From NCBI GenBank assembly GCA_963748075.1, contig CAVVHQ010000009.1, positions 1 to 12,125 of the forward strand: 12,125 bases of DNA, read 5' to 3'. Position 1 is the stretch's first letter; every line of letters starts with the position of its first letter. This stretch comes from VRUE01 sp963748075. Its GTDB lineage: Bacteria; Actinomycetota; Thermoleophilia; Solirubrobacterales; 70-9. Position numbers and translations under genes: made by a program. Below, piece after piece: positions 1-9,605 of this stretch. The notes under the pieces are model-generated. The model made no database searches. It was not told the DNA's origin and saw only the letters and a list, made by a program, of their open reading frames with translations.

Positions 1-15
1 GGCGATAATCGCCGC

Positions 16-777
16 GTGCTTCTCGCGGTCGACGTCGGCAACACCCAGACCCACCTCGGCGCCTTCGACGGCGAGCGCCTCGCCGAGCACTGGCGCTTCC
101 AGACGCACGCCGGCGCGACCGCCGACGAACTGGCGGAGCGCGTCGACAGCCTGCTCTCGTTGCGGAATCTGGGCCTGGACGACCTCGATGCGGTCTGCGT
201 CTCCTCGGTGGTGCCGCCGCTCGCCGCCCAGTACGAGCTGCTGCGCGACCGCTACCTGAGCGCCGGCTTCCTGACGATCGGCCCCGGCGTTCGAACCGGG
301 ATGCCGATCCGGATCGACAACCCGCTCGAGGTCGGCGCCGACCGCCTCGTCAACGCGGTCGCCGCCTACGAGCGCTTCCGCGGCGCCTGCGTCGTCGTCG
401 ACTTCGGCACCGGGATCAACTTCGACGCGGTCTCCGAGGACGGCGAATACCTCGGCGGGGCGATCGCCCCGGGCCTGGAGATCTCGCTCACCGCCCTGGT
501 CGACCGGGCCGCGCGCATCCCCCGCATCGACCTCGAGGAGCCGGAGACGGCGATCGGCCGCTCCAGCCGCGCCGCGATCCAGTCGGGCGTGGTCTTCGGC
601 TTCGCCGGCCTGATCGACGGCGTCCTCCGCCGCATCGAGGACGAGCTGGGGGAGGTCAGCGTGCTCGCCACCGGCGGCCTCGCCGCGTCGATCGTCCCCT
701 TCACCGAGACGATCGACGAGGTCGACGAGATGCTGACGCTCAAGGGTCTACGGTTGATCCATGAGCGCAACGCATGA
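16..777 (+). CDS. coaX: Type III pantothenate kinase (CoaX)
   Basis: Phosphorylates pantothenate with ATP, the first step of coenzyme A synthesis, in the cytoplasm. The 253 residues match the usual CoaX length. The N-terminal phosphate-binding motif DVGNT is at residues 6-10. The GADR motif (D109) and the second ASKHA-fold phosphate loop, VVDFGT (D129), follow in the right order. GGAIAPGLEIS and the ATGG segment near the C-terminus are also typical, and the C-terminal GLRLIHERN resembles mycobacterial CoaX. After DFGT the sequence is GIN rather than the common ATT; actinobacterial CoaX varies here (M. tuberculosis has SSI), so I read it as lineage variation. The GTG at 16 puts the family's MLLAVD start exactly at the N-terminus; only 15 upstream bases are visible and show no clear Shine-Dalgarno. 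The 3' end overlaps dusB by 17 bases, suggesting co-translation. Confidence 0.95.
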   Translation: MLLAVDVGNTQTHLGAFDGERLAEHWRFQTHAGATADELAERVDSLLSLRNLGLDDLDAVCVSSVVPPLAAQYELLRDRYLSAGFLTIGPGVRTGMPIRIDNPLEVGADRLVNAVAAYERFRGACVVVDFGTGINFDAVSEDGEYLGGAIAPGLEISLTALVDRAARIPRIDLEEPETAIGRSSRAAIQSGVVFGFAGLIDGVLRRIEDELGEVSVLATGGLAASIVPFTETIDEVDEMLTLKGLRLIHERNA

Positions 778-1753
778 GCTGACCGAGCCCTTCGAGATCG
801 GGGGAGTCCCGATCGCCAACCGCGTTCTGCTGGCGCCGCTGGCCGGGATCGGCAACTGGTTCGTCCGCCTGCAGGCGAAGCGGCACGGAGCGGGGCTGGC
901 CGTCTCGGAGATGATCTCCAGCTTCGGCTTGCACCACCGCAACGAGCGAACCGTCCGCGAGCTGATGCGGATCCATCCCGACGAGCATCCCGTCTCCGTG
1001 CAGCTCTTCGGGCACGACCCCGAGGTGATGCGCTCCGGCGCGGCGATCGCCGCCGAGGCCGGCGCCGACCTGATCGACATCAACATGGGCTGCCCGGTGC
1101 GCAAGGTGCGCAAGACCGGCGCCGGCGTCGAACTGCTCGCCGACCCCGACCTCGCCTTGGCGCTGCTCCGCGGCGCCCGCGAGGGAAGCGGCCTGCCGGT
1201 CACGGTGAAGCTGCGCTCCGGCTTGCGGCCCGGCGACCGCTCGGGCTTCGACCTCGCCCTCCGCCTCGCCGGGGAGGGCGGCGCGGCGGCGATCGGCTTC
1301 CACCCGCGTCCTGCCACAACCAAGCACAAGGGCAGCCCCGACTACGCCCTCGCCCGCGAGCTGGTCGAGCGGCTCGAGGTGCCGGTGATCGTCTCCGGCG
1401 GGCTGGACAGCGCCGCGGCTGCGCGGCGCGCCTTCCGCGAGTCGGGCGCCGCCGCGGTGATGATCGCCCGCGGCTCGCTCGGCAACCCGTGGCTGTTCGA
1501 GGAGCTGACCGGCCGCCGCGTCGAGCCGCCCTCGCGCGGGGAGGTGGTCGCAGAGCTGCTCTGGACGATCGACCGCGCCGAGGAGCACCTCGGTCGCGAG
1601 CGAGCGGCCCGCTACCTGCGCAAGTTCTACCCCTGGTACGTCGACTCGCTCGGCGCTCCCGCCGAGGTCGCCGCGGAGCTCCAGCGCAGCGCCGACCTGC
1701 CCCGGGCCAGACAGCTGATCGGCGCCCTCGCCGCGCCGCAGCCGGTCTGTTGA
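761..1753 (+). CDS. dusB: tRNA-dihydrouridine synthase (Dus family, DusB-like)
   Basis: An FMN-dependent enzyme that reduces specific uridines in tRNA to dihydrouridine. The 330-residue protein has the Dus TIM-barrel order: APLAGIGNWFVR at the first strand (about 25-36), then GAGLAVSEM (44-51), QLFGHDPEVM, and DINMGCPVRKV with the catalytic cysteine at C111. It continues with PVTVKLRSG, a HPRPATTKHKGSPDY segment in place of the usual HGRT loop, VIVSGG, and MIARGSLGNPWLFEEL for FMN phosphate binding. The C-terminal helical domain contains the FYPWY tract. The ATG at 761 lies inside the end of coaX, fitting an operon. Assignment to Dus is firm; DusB rather than another bacterial subgroup rests on overall motif wording and on the frequent dusB-greA-lysS neighbourhood. 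Confidence 0.92.
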   Translation: MSATHELTEPFEIGGVPIANRVLLAPLAGIGNWFVRLQAKRHGAGLAVSEMISSFGLHHRNERTVRELMRIHPDEHPVSVQLFGHDPEVMRSGAAIAAEAGADLIDINMGCPVRKVRKTGAGVELLADPDLALALLRGAREGSGLPVTVKLRSGLRPGDRSGFDLALRLAGEGGAAAIGFHPRPATTKHKGSPDYALARELVERLEVPVIVSGGLDSAAAARRAFRESGAAAVMIARGSLGNPWLFEELTGRRVEPPSRGEVVAELLWTIDRAEEHLGRERAARYLRKFYPWYVDSLGAPAEVAAELQRSADLPRARQLIGALAAPQPVC

Positions 1754-1780
1754 GCGTCGCGGCGATGCGCGGAAAATGCC

Positions 1781-1810
1781 TTAGTGCCCGGCTCCGCGCC
1801 TCGCTATAAT
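1781..1810 (+). promoter_or_regulatory. Candidate greA promoter
   Basis: A perfect TATAAT lies at 1805-1810, unusual in such GC-rich DNA. A weak -35 candidate, TTAGTG at 1781-1786, sits 18 bases upstream. The predicted transcript start is about 1817, immediately before the hairpin at 1824. No other -10-like sequence is visible between that hairpin and greA, so this is the best local promoter candidate. The poor -35 keeps confidence moderate. Confidence 0.5.
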
Positions 1811-1823
1811 CCCGCGACTTCGG

Positions 1824-1868
1824 GCCCAGGTGTGGCGTGCGCAAGCCGTCGCATCCGGGCGTTTTTTT
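1824..1868 (+). terminator. Hairpin plus T7 in the greA leader (intrinsic terminator or attenuator)
   Basis: Positions 1824-1837 pair with 1847-1860: 13 of 14 positions pair (three as G-U), with one A-C mismatch and a nine-base loop. Seven T residues follow at 1862-1868 after a single G. This is the only canonical hairpin-plus-T-run in the window. It lies 70 bases after the dusB stop and so could end the coaX-dusB transcript, but it also lies just downstream of the TATAAT at 1805, so any greA transcript starting there must cross it. A small second hairpin (GGAGC 1875-1879 with GCTCC 1883-1887) follows. Confidence 0.72.
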
Positions 1869-1921
1869 CGATCTGGAGCGCTGCTCCCCACCACCCAGCC
1901 AAGCAAAGCGAGGTCAGCAAA

Positions 1922-2401
1922 GTGACTCGGCAGGCCGTAATCACCCCGGAAGGGCTCGAGAAGCTCAAAGAGGAGATCGAGTACCTCTCTACCGCCAAGC
2001 GGCGCGAGGTGGCAGGGCGGATCAAGGAGGCGCGCGAGTTCGGTGACATCTCCGAGAACGCCGAGTACGACGACGCCAAGAACGAGCAGGCCCTGCTCGA
2101 GCAGCGGATCGCCCAGCTCGAGGAGCGGCTGCGGCGCGCCACGGTGATCGACGAGAAGGACGTCGACACCAACCGGGTCAGCTTCGGCTCGGTCGTCCAC
2201 GTCAAAGACCAGAAAAGCGGCGACTCGCAGAAGTTCCAGATCGTCGGCTCGACCGAGGCGGACCCGCTCGAGCACAAGCTCTCCAACGAGTCGCCGATCG
2301 GCAAAGCGCTGCTCGGTCACAGGCGCAACGAGATCGTCACGGTCGACGTGCCGCGCGGGCCGAAGAAGAAATTGAAAATCACCAAGATCGAGTCGGCGTA
2401 G
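1922..2401 (+). CDS. greA: Transcription elongation factor GreA
   Basis: GreA enters the RNA polymerase secondary channel and stimulates cleavage of backtracked RNA. The 159-residue product has the full family layout: an N-terminal antiparallel coiled coil (about 8-75) whose tip carries GDISENAEY with the acidic residues D42 and E45 that act at the polymerase active centre, then an FKBP-like C-terminal domain containing the LSNESPIGKALLGH signature. I chose the GTG at 1922 because AGGT at 1911-1914 sits seven bases upstream and family similarity begins with TRQAVITPEGLEKL. The frame stays open to 1784, but that upstream part overlaps the promoter and hairpin and does not look like protein. 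The stop codon abuts the inverted-repeat structure at 2400-2514. Confidence 0.96.
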   Translation: MTRQAVITPEGLEKLKEEIEYLSTAKRREVAGRIKEAREFGDISENAEYDDAKNEQALLEQRIAQLEERLRRATVIDEKDVDTNRVSFGSVVHVKDQKSGDSQKFQIVGSTEADPLEHKLSNESPIGKALLGHRRNEIVTVDVPRGPKKKLKITKIESA

Positions 2402-2514
2402 AGGCAGTCCCGGCAGGGGTTCCGCTTAACTTTTTCCGAAGACAGTTGTCAGCTGTCCGTCGGCCTCGCACCGGAAAAAGTACAAGACGCTCCACCCCTG
2501 CCGGAACTGCCTCT
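2400..2514. repeat. 115-nt inverted-repeat element or structured RNA between greA and lysS
   Basis: Bases 2400-2420 pair with 2494-2514, 20 of 21 positions, the only mismatch being C2409-A2505. After an asymmetric internal loop with a small CTT/AAG helix (2425-2427 with 2484-2486), a second ten-pair helix joins 2429-2438 to 2472-2481. A third hairpin, GACAGTT/AGCTGTC (2441-2457), sits in the middle. The arms are thus two inverted copies of a roughly 39-base unit whose blocks are a GAGGCAG-type end and ACTTTTTCCG. No T-run follows either outer end, so it is not a canonical intrinsic terminator. It begins inside the greA TAG stop. It could be a palindromic mobile repeat, a leader RNA for lysS or an mRNA 3'-end structure; I recognise no known RNA family. 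Confidence 0.8.
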
Positions 2515-2524
2515 CAGTGCCCGA

Positions 2525-2530
2525 TAGGCT
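2525..2530 (+). promoter_or_regulatory. Possible -10 element for a near-leaderless lysS mRNA
   Basis: TAGGCT at 2525-2530 fits the actinobacterial TAnnnT -10 pattern and lies nine bases before the lysS ATG, placing a start near 2537. No Shine-Dalgarno is visible before the ATG, which would agree with leaderless or near-leaderless translation. No convincing -35 is present, so this is weak. Confidence 0.25.
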
Positions 2531-2539
2531 CGCACTCGG

Positions 2540-4102
2540 ATGACCGAGCCTGAGCAGGAAAGAGACCACCCGCTCCCCTCCGACCGCGGGAGCGACCGAG
2601 CGTCACAGTCTGATTCCCCCGAGGGAGCGGGAGCAGAGGAGAGGGGCGGAACTGATGTCCTCCGTGACAGGAGGGAGAAGCTGGAACGGATCCGGGACGC
2701 CGGGATCGACCCGTTCCCGCACGAGTTCGCGGGGCGTGAGGACATCGCCGAGGTCCGGGCGGCGCACGAGGGCCTGGCGCCGGGGGTGGAGACCGAGTCG
2801 CGTCACCGGGTGGCGGGGCGGATCGTCGCCCGCCGAGGCCACGGCAAGGCGTGCTTCCTCGACATTCGCGACGGCAGTGGGCAGATCCAGCTCCACGCTC
2901 GCGCAGACCTGCTCGGCGCGGAACCCTACGAGCTGCTCGTCCACCTCGACCTGGGCGACTTCATCGGCGTCGAGGGGACGGCCCTGGCGACCCGGCGCGG
3001 CGGCGAGCTGTCGCTGGCGATCGACCGCTGGCGCCTGCTGGCCAAGAGCCTGCGCCCCCCGCCCGGAAAGTTCCACGGCCTCGAGGACGTCGAGACCCGC
3101 TACCGGCAGCGCGAGCTGGACCTGCTCGCCAACCAGGAGAGCCGCCGGATCTTCGCGATCCGTGCCCGGATGATCTCCGAGGTGCGGCGCCAGCTCGACG
3201 AATGGGGGTTCGTCGAGGCCGAGACGCCGGTGCTCCAGCCGCTTTACGGCGGCGCCCTGGCGCGCCCCTTCGTCACCCACCACAACGCGCTCGACCGCGA
3301 CTTCTACCTGCGGATCGCCACCGAGCTGTACCTGAAGCGGCTGGTGGTGGGGGGCGTCGACCGCGTCTACGAGCTGGGCAAGGACTTCCGCAACGAGGGC
3401 GTCTCCCACAAGCACAACCCGGAGTTCACGATGCTCGAGTGGTACGAGGCCTACGCCGACTACGAGAAGACCGCCCACGACCTGGAGCTGCTGGTCGCCG
3501 AGGTGGCGGAGCGGGTGCTGGGGACGACCAAGCTCGAGCGGGGCGGCGTGGAGATCGACCTGGCGCCGCCCTGGAGGCGGGTGACGTTGCGCGAGGCGAT
3601 CCGCGAGCGGACCGGCGTCGACGTCGCCGAGCACCCCACTCGGGAGGCGCTCGCTGCGGCGATGGGGAGCGAGCTGGACCCGGCCGAGGGCTGGGGCAAG
3701 CTGGTCGACGGCCTGCTCTCCAGGTCGGTCGAGCCGGAGCTGGTCCAGCCGACCTTCGTCCTCGACTACCCGGTCGAGCTGTCGCCGTTCGCCAAGGCGC
3801 ATCGCAGCGAGCGGGGCCTGGTCGAGCGCTGGGAGGCGTTCGTCGGCGGGATCGAGATCGCCAACTCGTTCAGCGAGCTGAACGACCCCGACGAGCAGCG
3901 GCGTCGCTTCGAGCAGCAGGCCGCCGAGCTGGCCCGCGGCGACGAAGAGGCGCAGCCCTACGACGAGGCGTTCGTCGAGGCGCTCGAGCACGGGATGCCG
4001 CCGACCGGCGGCGTCGGGCTTGGCATCGACCGCCTGGCAATGGTCTTCACGGGAGCCGATAGCCTGCGAGAAGTCGTCCTCTTTCCGGCGATGCGGTCCT
4101 GA
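2540..4102 (+). CDS. lysS: Lysyl-tRNA synthetase, class II
   Basis: Charges tRNA-Lys with lysine using ATP, in the cytoplasm. The 520-residue protein has an OB-fold anticodon-binding domain (about 90-170: RHRVAGRIV, CFLDIRDGSGQIQ), then the class II catalytic core. Motif 1 is at about 223 (GFVEAETPVLQP), motif 2 at about 282 (FRNEGVSHKHNPEFTMLEWY), and motif 3 at about 490 (GVGLGIDRLAMVF); FSELNDP is the lysine-pocket signature. The C-terminus FPAMRS matches the family's usual ending. The first 38 or so residues are an acidic, poorly conserved extension ahead of the usual RREKLERIRDAGIDPFP. ATG 2540 is the only canonical in-frame start, but it lacks a visible Shine-Dalgarno. An AGGAGGGAG at 2669-2677, encoded by rare AGG codons, precedes an in-frame CTG at 2681, so a shorter protein cannot be excluded. 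Confidence 0.96.
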   Translation: MTEPEQERDHPLPSDRGSDRASQSDSPEGAGAEERGGTDVLRDRREKLERIRDAGIDPFPHEFAGREDIAEVRAAHEGLAPGVETESRHRVAGRIVARRGHGKACFLDIRDGSGQIQLHARADLLGAEPYELLVHLDLGDFIGVEGTALATRRGGELSLAIDRWRLLAKSLRPPPGKFHGLEDVETRYRQRELDLLANQESRRIFAIRARMISEVRRQLDEWGFVEAETPVLQPLYGGALARPFVTHHNALDRDFYLRIATELYLKRLVVGGVDRVYELGKDFRNEGVSHKHNPEFTMLEWYEAYADYEKTAHDLELLVAEVAERVLGTTKLERGGVEIDLAPPWRRVTLREAIRERTGVDVAEHPTREALAAAMGSELDPAEGWGKLVDGLLSRSVEPELVQPTFVLDYPVELSPFAKAHRSERGLVERWEAFVGGIEIANSFSELNDPDEQRRRFEQQAAELARGDEEAQPYDEAFVEALEHGMPPTGGVGLGIDRLAMVFTGADSLREVVLFPAMRS

Positions 4103-4281
4103 AGACCGCGAAACGACCCTCGAAAAGTCGCTATCAGCGGCAATCGGGGGACCGGAGCCAATGCGGCGCGCTCGGTATCGTGTAAAGGGCACATGGGCGC
4201 CTCCCGATACCCGAAGGGCGTCTGCGGTACTTCCGACCACCAACTGCGTTAGACCAAGAAGCGAGAGGTTGAGGAAGCCCT
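4103..4281 (+). promoter_or_regulatory. lysS-clpC intergenic leader
   Basis: This 179-base gap precedes clpC. GGTATCG at 4174-4180 can pair with CGATACC at 4205-4211 across a 24-base loop, a modest hairpin. I see no CtsR-type direct repeat, no HspR inverted repeat and no clear -35/-10 pair. TATCGT at 4176-4181 could serve as a -10 but has no -35. GAGGAAG at 4271-4277 is the ribosome binding site, with GAGG ending seven bases before the TTG start of clpC. Confidence 0.4.
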
Positions 4282-6870
<2,589 letters not shown>

Positions 6871-6880
6871 GCACACCTGG

Positions 6881-6910
6881 CGCGCGGGTCCTGTCGACGC
6901 CACCCGCGCG
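6881..6910 (+). terminator. GC-rich hairpin after clpC, without a T-run
   Basis: CGCGCGGGT (6881-6889) pairs perfectly with ACCCGCGCG (6902-6910): nine pairs around a 12-base loop, ten bases after the clpC stop. No T-run follows. Such tail-less hairpins are common at 3' ends in high-GC actinobacteria and may terminate transcription or protect the mRNA end. It lies just 11 bases before the next start codon, so it may also insulate that gene. Confidence 0.55.
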
Positions 6911-6921
6911 AGTGGACGCTT

Positions 6922-8070
6922 ATGGTTCAGGAGGTGCGCGAGCCTGGAAGAGCTGCGATCGGGACCTGGAGCGGGGGGCGGTTCATGCGTTTCGGCGAGG
7001 CGGTCGACGAGGAGCGGCTCGAAGGGTTGTTGCGGCCCGGCGACGGGATCGACACCGTCATCACCGCCGATGTCTACGGGCAAGGGGAGGCGGACTCGCT
7101 GCTTGGGCGGGCGCTGGACGGGGCCGAACGTGATTCGCACTGCCTGATCGGGGCGGTCGGGCACGACTTCTACGAGGGGGAGCGGGACGGGCCGAAGGGG
7201 TTCCCCCGGTTCACCGACCCGCGACTGAGGGGACCGGAGGACTACGCCGGCTACCTGCGGATGGCCGCGGAGCGCAGCCTCGAGCGGCTCGGCGCCGATC
7301 GCTTCGACCTGTTGCTGCTCCACAACCCGGACCGGATCGGCTACTCGAGCGAGGCGGTCTGGGAGGGCATGGAGGCGCTGCGCGAGGCCGGGCTGACGGC
7401 GCGAATCGGCGTCGCCCCCGGCCCGGCCAACGGCTTCACCCTCGACCTGATCGATTGCCTGGAGCGCTTCGGCAAGCGGATCGACTGGGCGATGATCATC
7501 CTCAACCCGTTCGAGCCCTGGCCCGGCGAGCTTTGCCTCGAGGCTGCGGCGCGCCACGAGGTCAAGGTGCTGACCCGCGTCGTCGACTACGGCGGGATCT
7601 TCTGGGGCGACCTGCGGCCCGATGCCGAGCTGGCGCCCCACGACCACCGCGCCTTCCGGCCGCCGGGCTGGATCGAGGCCGGCCTGGAGAAGCTGGAGCG
7701 CGTGCTGCCGATCGCCGAACGGGCGCGGCTGACGCCGATCCAGCTCGCTTGCCAGTGGAACCTCGCCCACCCGGCGGTCGAGTGCGTGGCGCCGACGTTG
7801 GTCCAAGAGGCGGCCCCGGAGGCCTGCCCGATCGAGGCCAAGAAGGTGGAACTGGGGCGGATGCCGGCCGAGCAGCGGCTGAGCGAGGCGGACCTCGCCG
7901 CGATCCGCGCCGTCGGCGACAACAGCGGCTGCATGGCGCTGAAGGGCGCCAGCCCCGACCACGAGGGCGAGGAGCGCCCCGACGGCTGGGCCGTGAGCGA
8001 GGCTCTGGTCGAGGTCGGGGGGCGCTGGGGCATCGACCCCGTGCGCGACCTCGCCGCCGCAAGCGCCTGA
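6922..8070 (+). CDS. Aldo/keto reductase-like protein with altered catalytic residues
   Basis: The 382-residue product has the fold signature of aldo/keto reductases: IGTWSGGRF at the first strand, TADVYGQGEADSLLGRAL matching the DTAxxYGxGxSExxLG motif, RSLERLGADRFDLLLLHNPD, and later LACQWNLAHPAVECVAPT, corresponding to the cofactor-binding C-terminal helices. Of the usual Asp-Tyr-Lys-His tetrad, Tyr (Y52) and His (H134) are present, but Ile47 occupies the usual Asp position (five before Tyr) and Ala78 the usual Lys position. The enzyme may therefore have lost oxidoreductase chemistry or use different residues. The ATG at 6922 is preferred because it keeps the first strand; ATG 6985 is an alternative. 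It precedes the MFS gene by 86 bases in the same direction, so the two may be co-transcribed. The substrate is unknown. Confidence 0.8.
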   Translation: MVQEVREPGRAAIGTWSGGRFMRFGEAVDEERLEGLLRPGDGIDTVITADVYGQGEADSLLGRALDGAERDSHCLIGAVGHDFYEGERDGPKGFPRFTDPRLRGPEDYAGYLRMAAERSLERLGADRFDLLLLHNPDRIGYSSEAVWEGMEALREAGLTARIGVAPGPANGFTLDLIDCLERFGKRIDWAMIILNPFEPWPGELCLEAAARHEVKVLTRVVDYGGIFWGDLRPDAELAPHDHRAFRPPGWIEAGLEKLERVLPIAERARLTPIQLACQWNLAHPAVECVAPTLVQEAAPEACPIEAKKVELGRMPAEQRLSEADLAAIRAVGDNSGCMALKGASPDHEGEERPDGWAVSEALVEVGGRWGIDPVRDLAAASA

Positions 8071-8098
8071 CCCGGCCCAGCCCCCGCACAGCGGGACC

Positions 8099-8122
8099 GT
8101 CCATCCCGGCGCCCATATGGAC
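8099..8122. promoter_or_regulatory. Small palindrome upstream of the MFS gene
   Basis: GTCCAT (8099-8104) and ATGGAC (8117-8122) form an inverted repeat with 12 bases between, 34 bases before the exporter start. It could be an operator for an unlinked regulator, as is common for DHA2 exporters, but no regulator gene adjoins it and a six-base arm can arise by chance. Confidence 0.2.
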
Positions 8123-8156
8123 ACCGAAGCGACGCACGTCCCTGTAGGGTCGCGGC

Positions 8157-9605
8157 GTGCTGGGGATCAACGAGGCGAACAGACCTTGGTGGACGCTGGC
8201 CGGGGCCTGCTTCGGCCTGTTCATCCTGATGCTCGACTCGACCGTCGTCGCGCTCGCGCTCTCCTCGATCCGCGCCGACGTCGGCGCCACCTCGGAGCAG
8301 CTGCAGTGGGTGATGAACGGCTACCTGCTGACGATCGCGGTGCTCGTCGTCACCGCCGGCCGTCTCGGCGACATGTTCGGGCGCAAGCGGGTGTTCGTCG
8401 CCGGCCTGCTGGTCTTCGGCGCCGGCTCGATCCTCTCCGGCGCCGCCCAGGGCCCGCAGATGCTGATCGGCGGCCGCATCCTGCAGGGGGTGGGGGCGGC
8501 GCCGGTGCTCACCCTCTCGCTGGCGATCGTCTGCAACGTCTTCCCGAAGGCCGAGCAACCGCGGGCGCTCGGCATCTGGGCAGGGGTCTCGGCGATCGCG
8601 CTGGCGATCGGGCCGGTGGTCGGCGGCCTCCTGATCGCGATCGACTGGCGGGTGATCTTCTGGATCAACCTGCCGATCGTTGCGCTCGGGGTGGCGACCA
8701 TCGTCGCGGCGGCGCCGGAGTCGACCGACCCGGGCGCCGGCACCCGGGTCGACCTGCCCGGCCTGCTCGCTCTGACGATCGGCCTCTCCGCCGTCGTCCT
8801 GGCGATGATCCAGGCGAGCGCCTGGGACGTCGCGGCGATCGTCTCGATGGCCGGGCTCGGAGTCGCCGTGCTGGTCGCCTTCTGGTGGATCGAGCACCGG
8901 GTGCGCGAGCCGATCGTCGAATTCGCGCTGTTCCGCAACGGCCCCTACTTCGGCGCCAGCGCCGCCGCCTTCTGCCTGGTCGGCGCCTACTGGTCGGTGA
9001 TGTTCTTCCAGCCGCAGTACCTCCAGGACGCGCGCGGCCACTCGGCGATCGAGAGCGGCCTGCTGATCCTCCCGGTGACCGCGCCGACGGTCTTCGTCTC
9101 TCCCTTCTCGGGGCCGTTGATCGCGCGTTTCGGCTCGCGCGGGCTGATGACGGCGGGGATGGCGTGCGGAACCGCCGGGCTGGTCGTGCTGACGCAGGTC
9201 GGGTCGCACAGCGCCTATGGTCTGCTGCTGGTCGGCTACCTGCTGTTCGGGATCGCGCTCGGCCTCGTCTACGCGCCGATGTCCACCGCGGCGATGGCGG
9301 CGATGCCGCGCGAGAAAGTCGGCATCGCCTCAGGCGTGCTGGCGATGGACAGGATCGTCGCCGGCGCGCTGGCCCTGGCGGCGGTGGGCGCCGCCTTCCA
9401 CGCTCTGCAGGCGGGCGGCGACGGCTTCGCCGCGGCGATCGCCGGCTCGACCTGGGTCATCGTCGCGCTCTGCGCGATCGGCACCGCGCTCAGCTGGGGA
9501 TTCGTGCGCGACCCGGAGCGGCGCGGTCCGGATCCGGCGGTGGCCGGCGAACCGCCCCCCGAGCAGCTCCACCACCACGCGCACCACCGGCGCCTCCACC
9601 TCTGA
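8157..9605 (+). CDS. MFS drug/metabolite exporter, DHA2 (14-TM) family
   Basis: A probable proton-driven inner-membrane exporter of the EmrB/QacA type. The 482 residues carry the family motifs: LDSTVVALALSSI (26-38) at the end of helix 1, motif A GRLGDMFGRKR (68-78) between helices 2 and 3, a GRILQGVGAA helix-4 segment, motif C AIGPVVGG (150-157), and WRVIFWINLP (164-173), very common in DHA2 proteins. Alternating hydrophobic stretches continue to about residue 455, consistent with 14 helices. The last 14 residues contain six histidines. The GTG at 8157 has AGGG (8146-8149) seven bases upstream and gives a standard short N-terminus before helix 1. The TGA stop is part of the first palindrome of the downstream element. 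The substrate cannot be inferred, and no adjacent regulator is present. Confidence 0.92.
   Translation: MLGINEANRPWWTLAGACFGLFILMLDSTVVALALSSIRADVGATSEQLQWVMNGYLLTIAVLVVTAGRLGDMFGRKRVFVAGLLVFGAGSILSGAAQGPQMLIGGRILQGVGAAPVLTLSLAIVCNVFPKAEQPRALGIWAGVSAIALAIGPVVGGLLIAIDWRVIFWINLPIVALGVATIVAAAPESTDPGAGTRVDLPGLLALTIGLSAVVLAMIQASAWDVAAIVSMAGLGVAVLVAFWWIEHRVREPIVEFALFRNGPYFGASAAAFCLVGAYWSVMFFQPQYLQDARGHSAIESGLLILPVTAPTVFVSPFSGPLIARFGSRGLMTAGMACGTAGLVVLTQVGSHSAYGLLLVGYLLFGIALGLVYAPMSTAAMAAMPREKVGIASGVLAMDRIVAGALALAAVGAAFHALQAGGDGFAAAIAGSTWVIVALCAIGTALSWGFVRDPERRGPDPAVAGEPPPEQLHHHAHHRRLHL

Noticed and set aside
1784..1921. N-terminal extension of GreA by 46 codons
   Set aside because: It covers the TATAAT box and terminator-like hairpin, has no family similarity, and GTG 1922 has its own ribosome binding site.
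2400..2514. Lysine riboswitch or T-box controlling lysS
   Set aside because: Neither the conserved lysine-riboswitch core nor a T-box sequence is present, and the structure is a simple symmetric inverted repeat.
2603..4243. A 546-codon minus-strand frame opposite lysS
   Set aside because: Same compositional shadow; lysS on the plus strand has all class II motifs.
4103..4281. CtsR, HspR or ClgR operator upstream of clpC
   Set aside because: None of the recognisable repeat patterns for these regulators could be found; only a modest hairpin is present.
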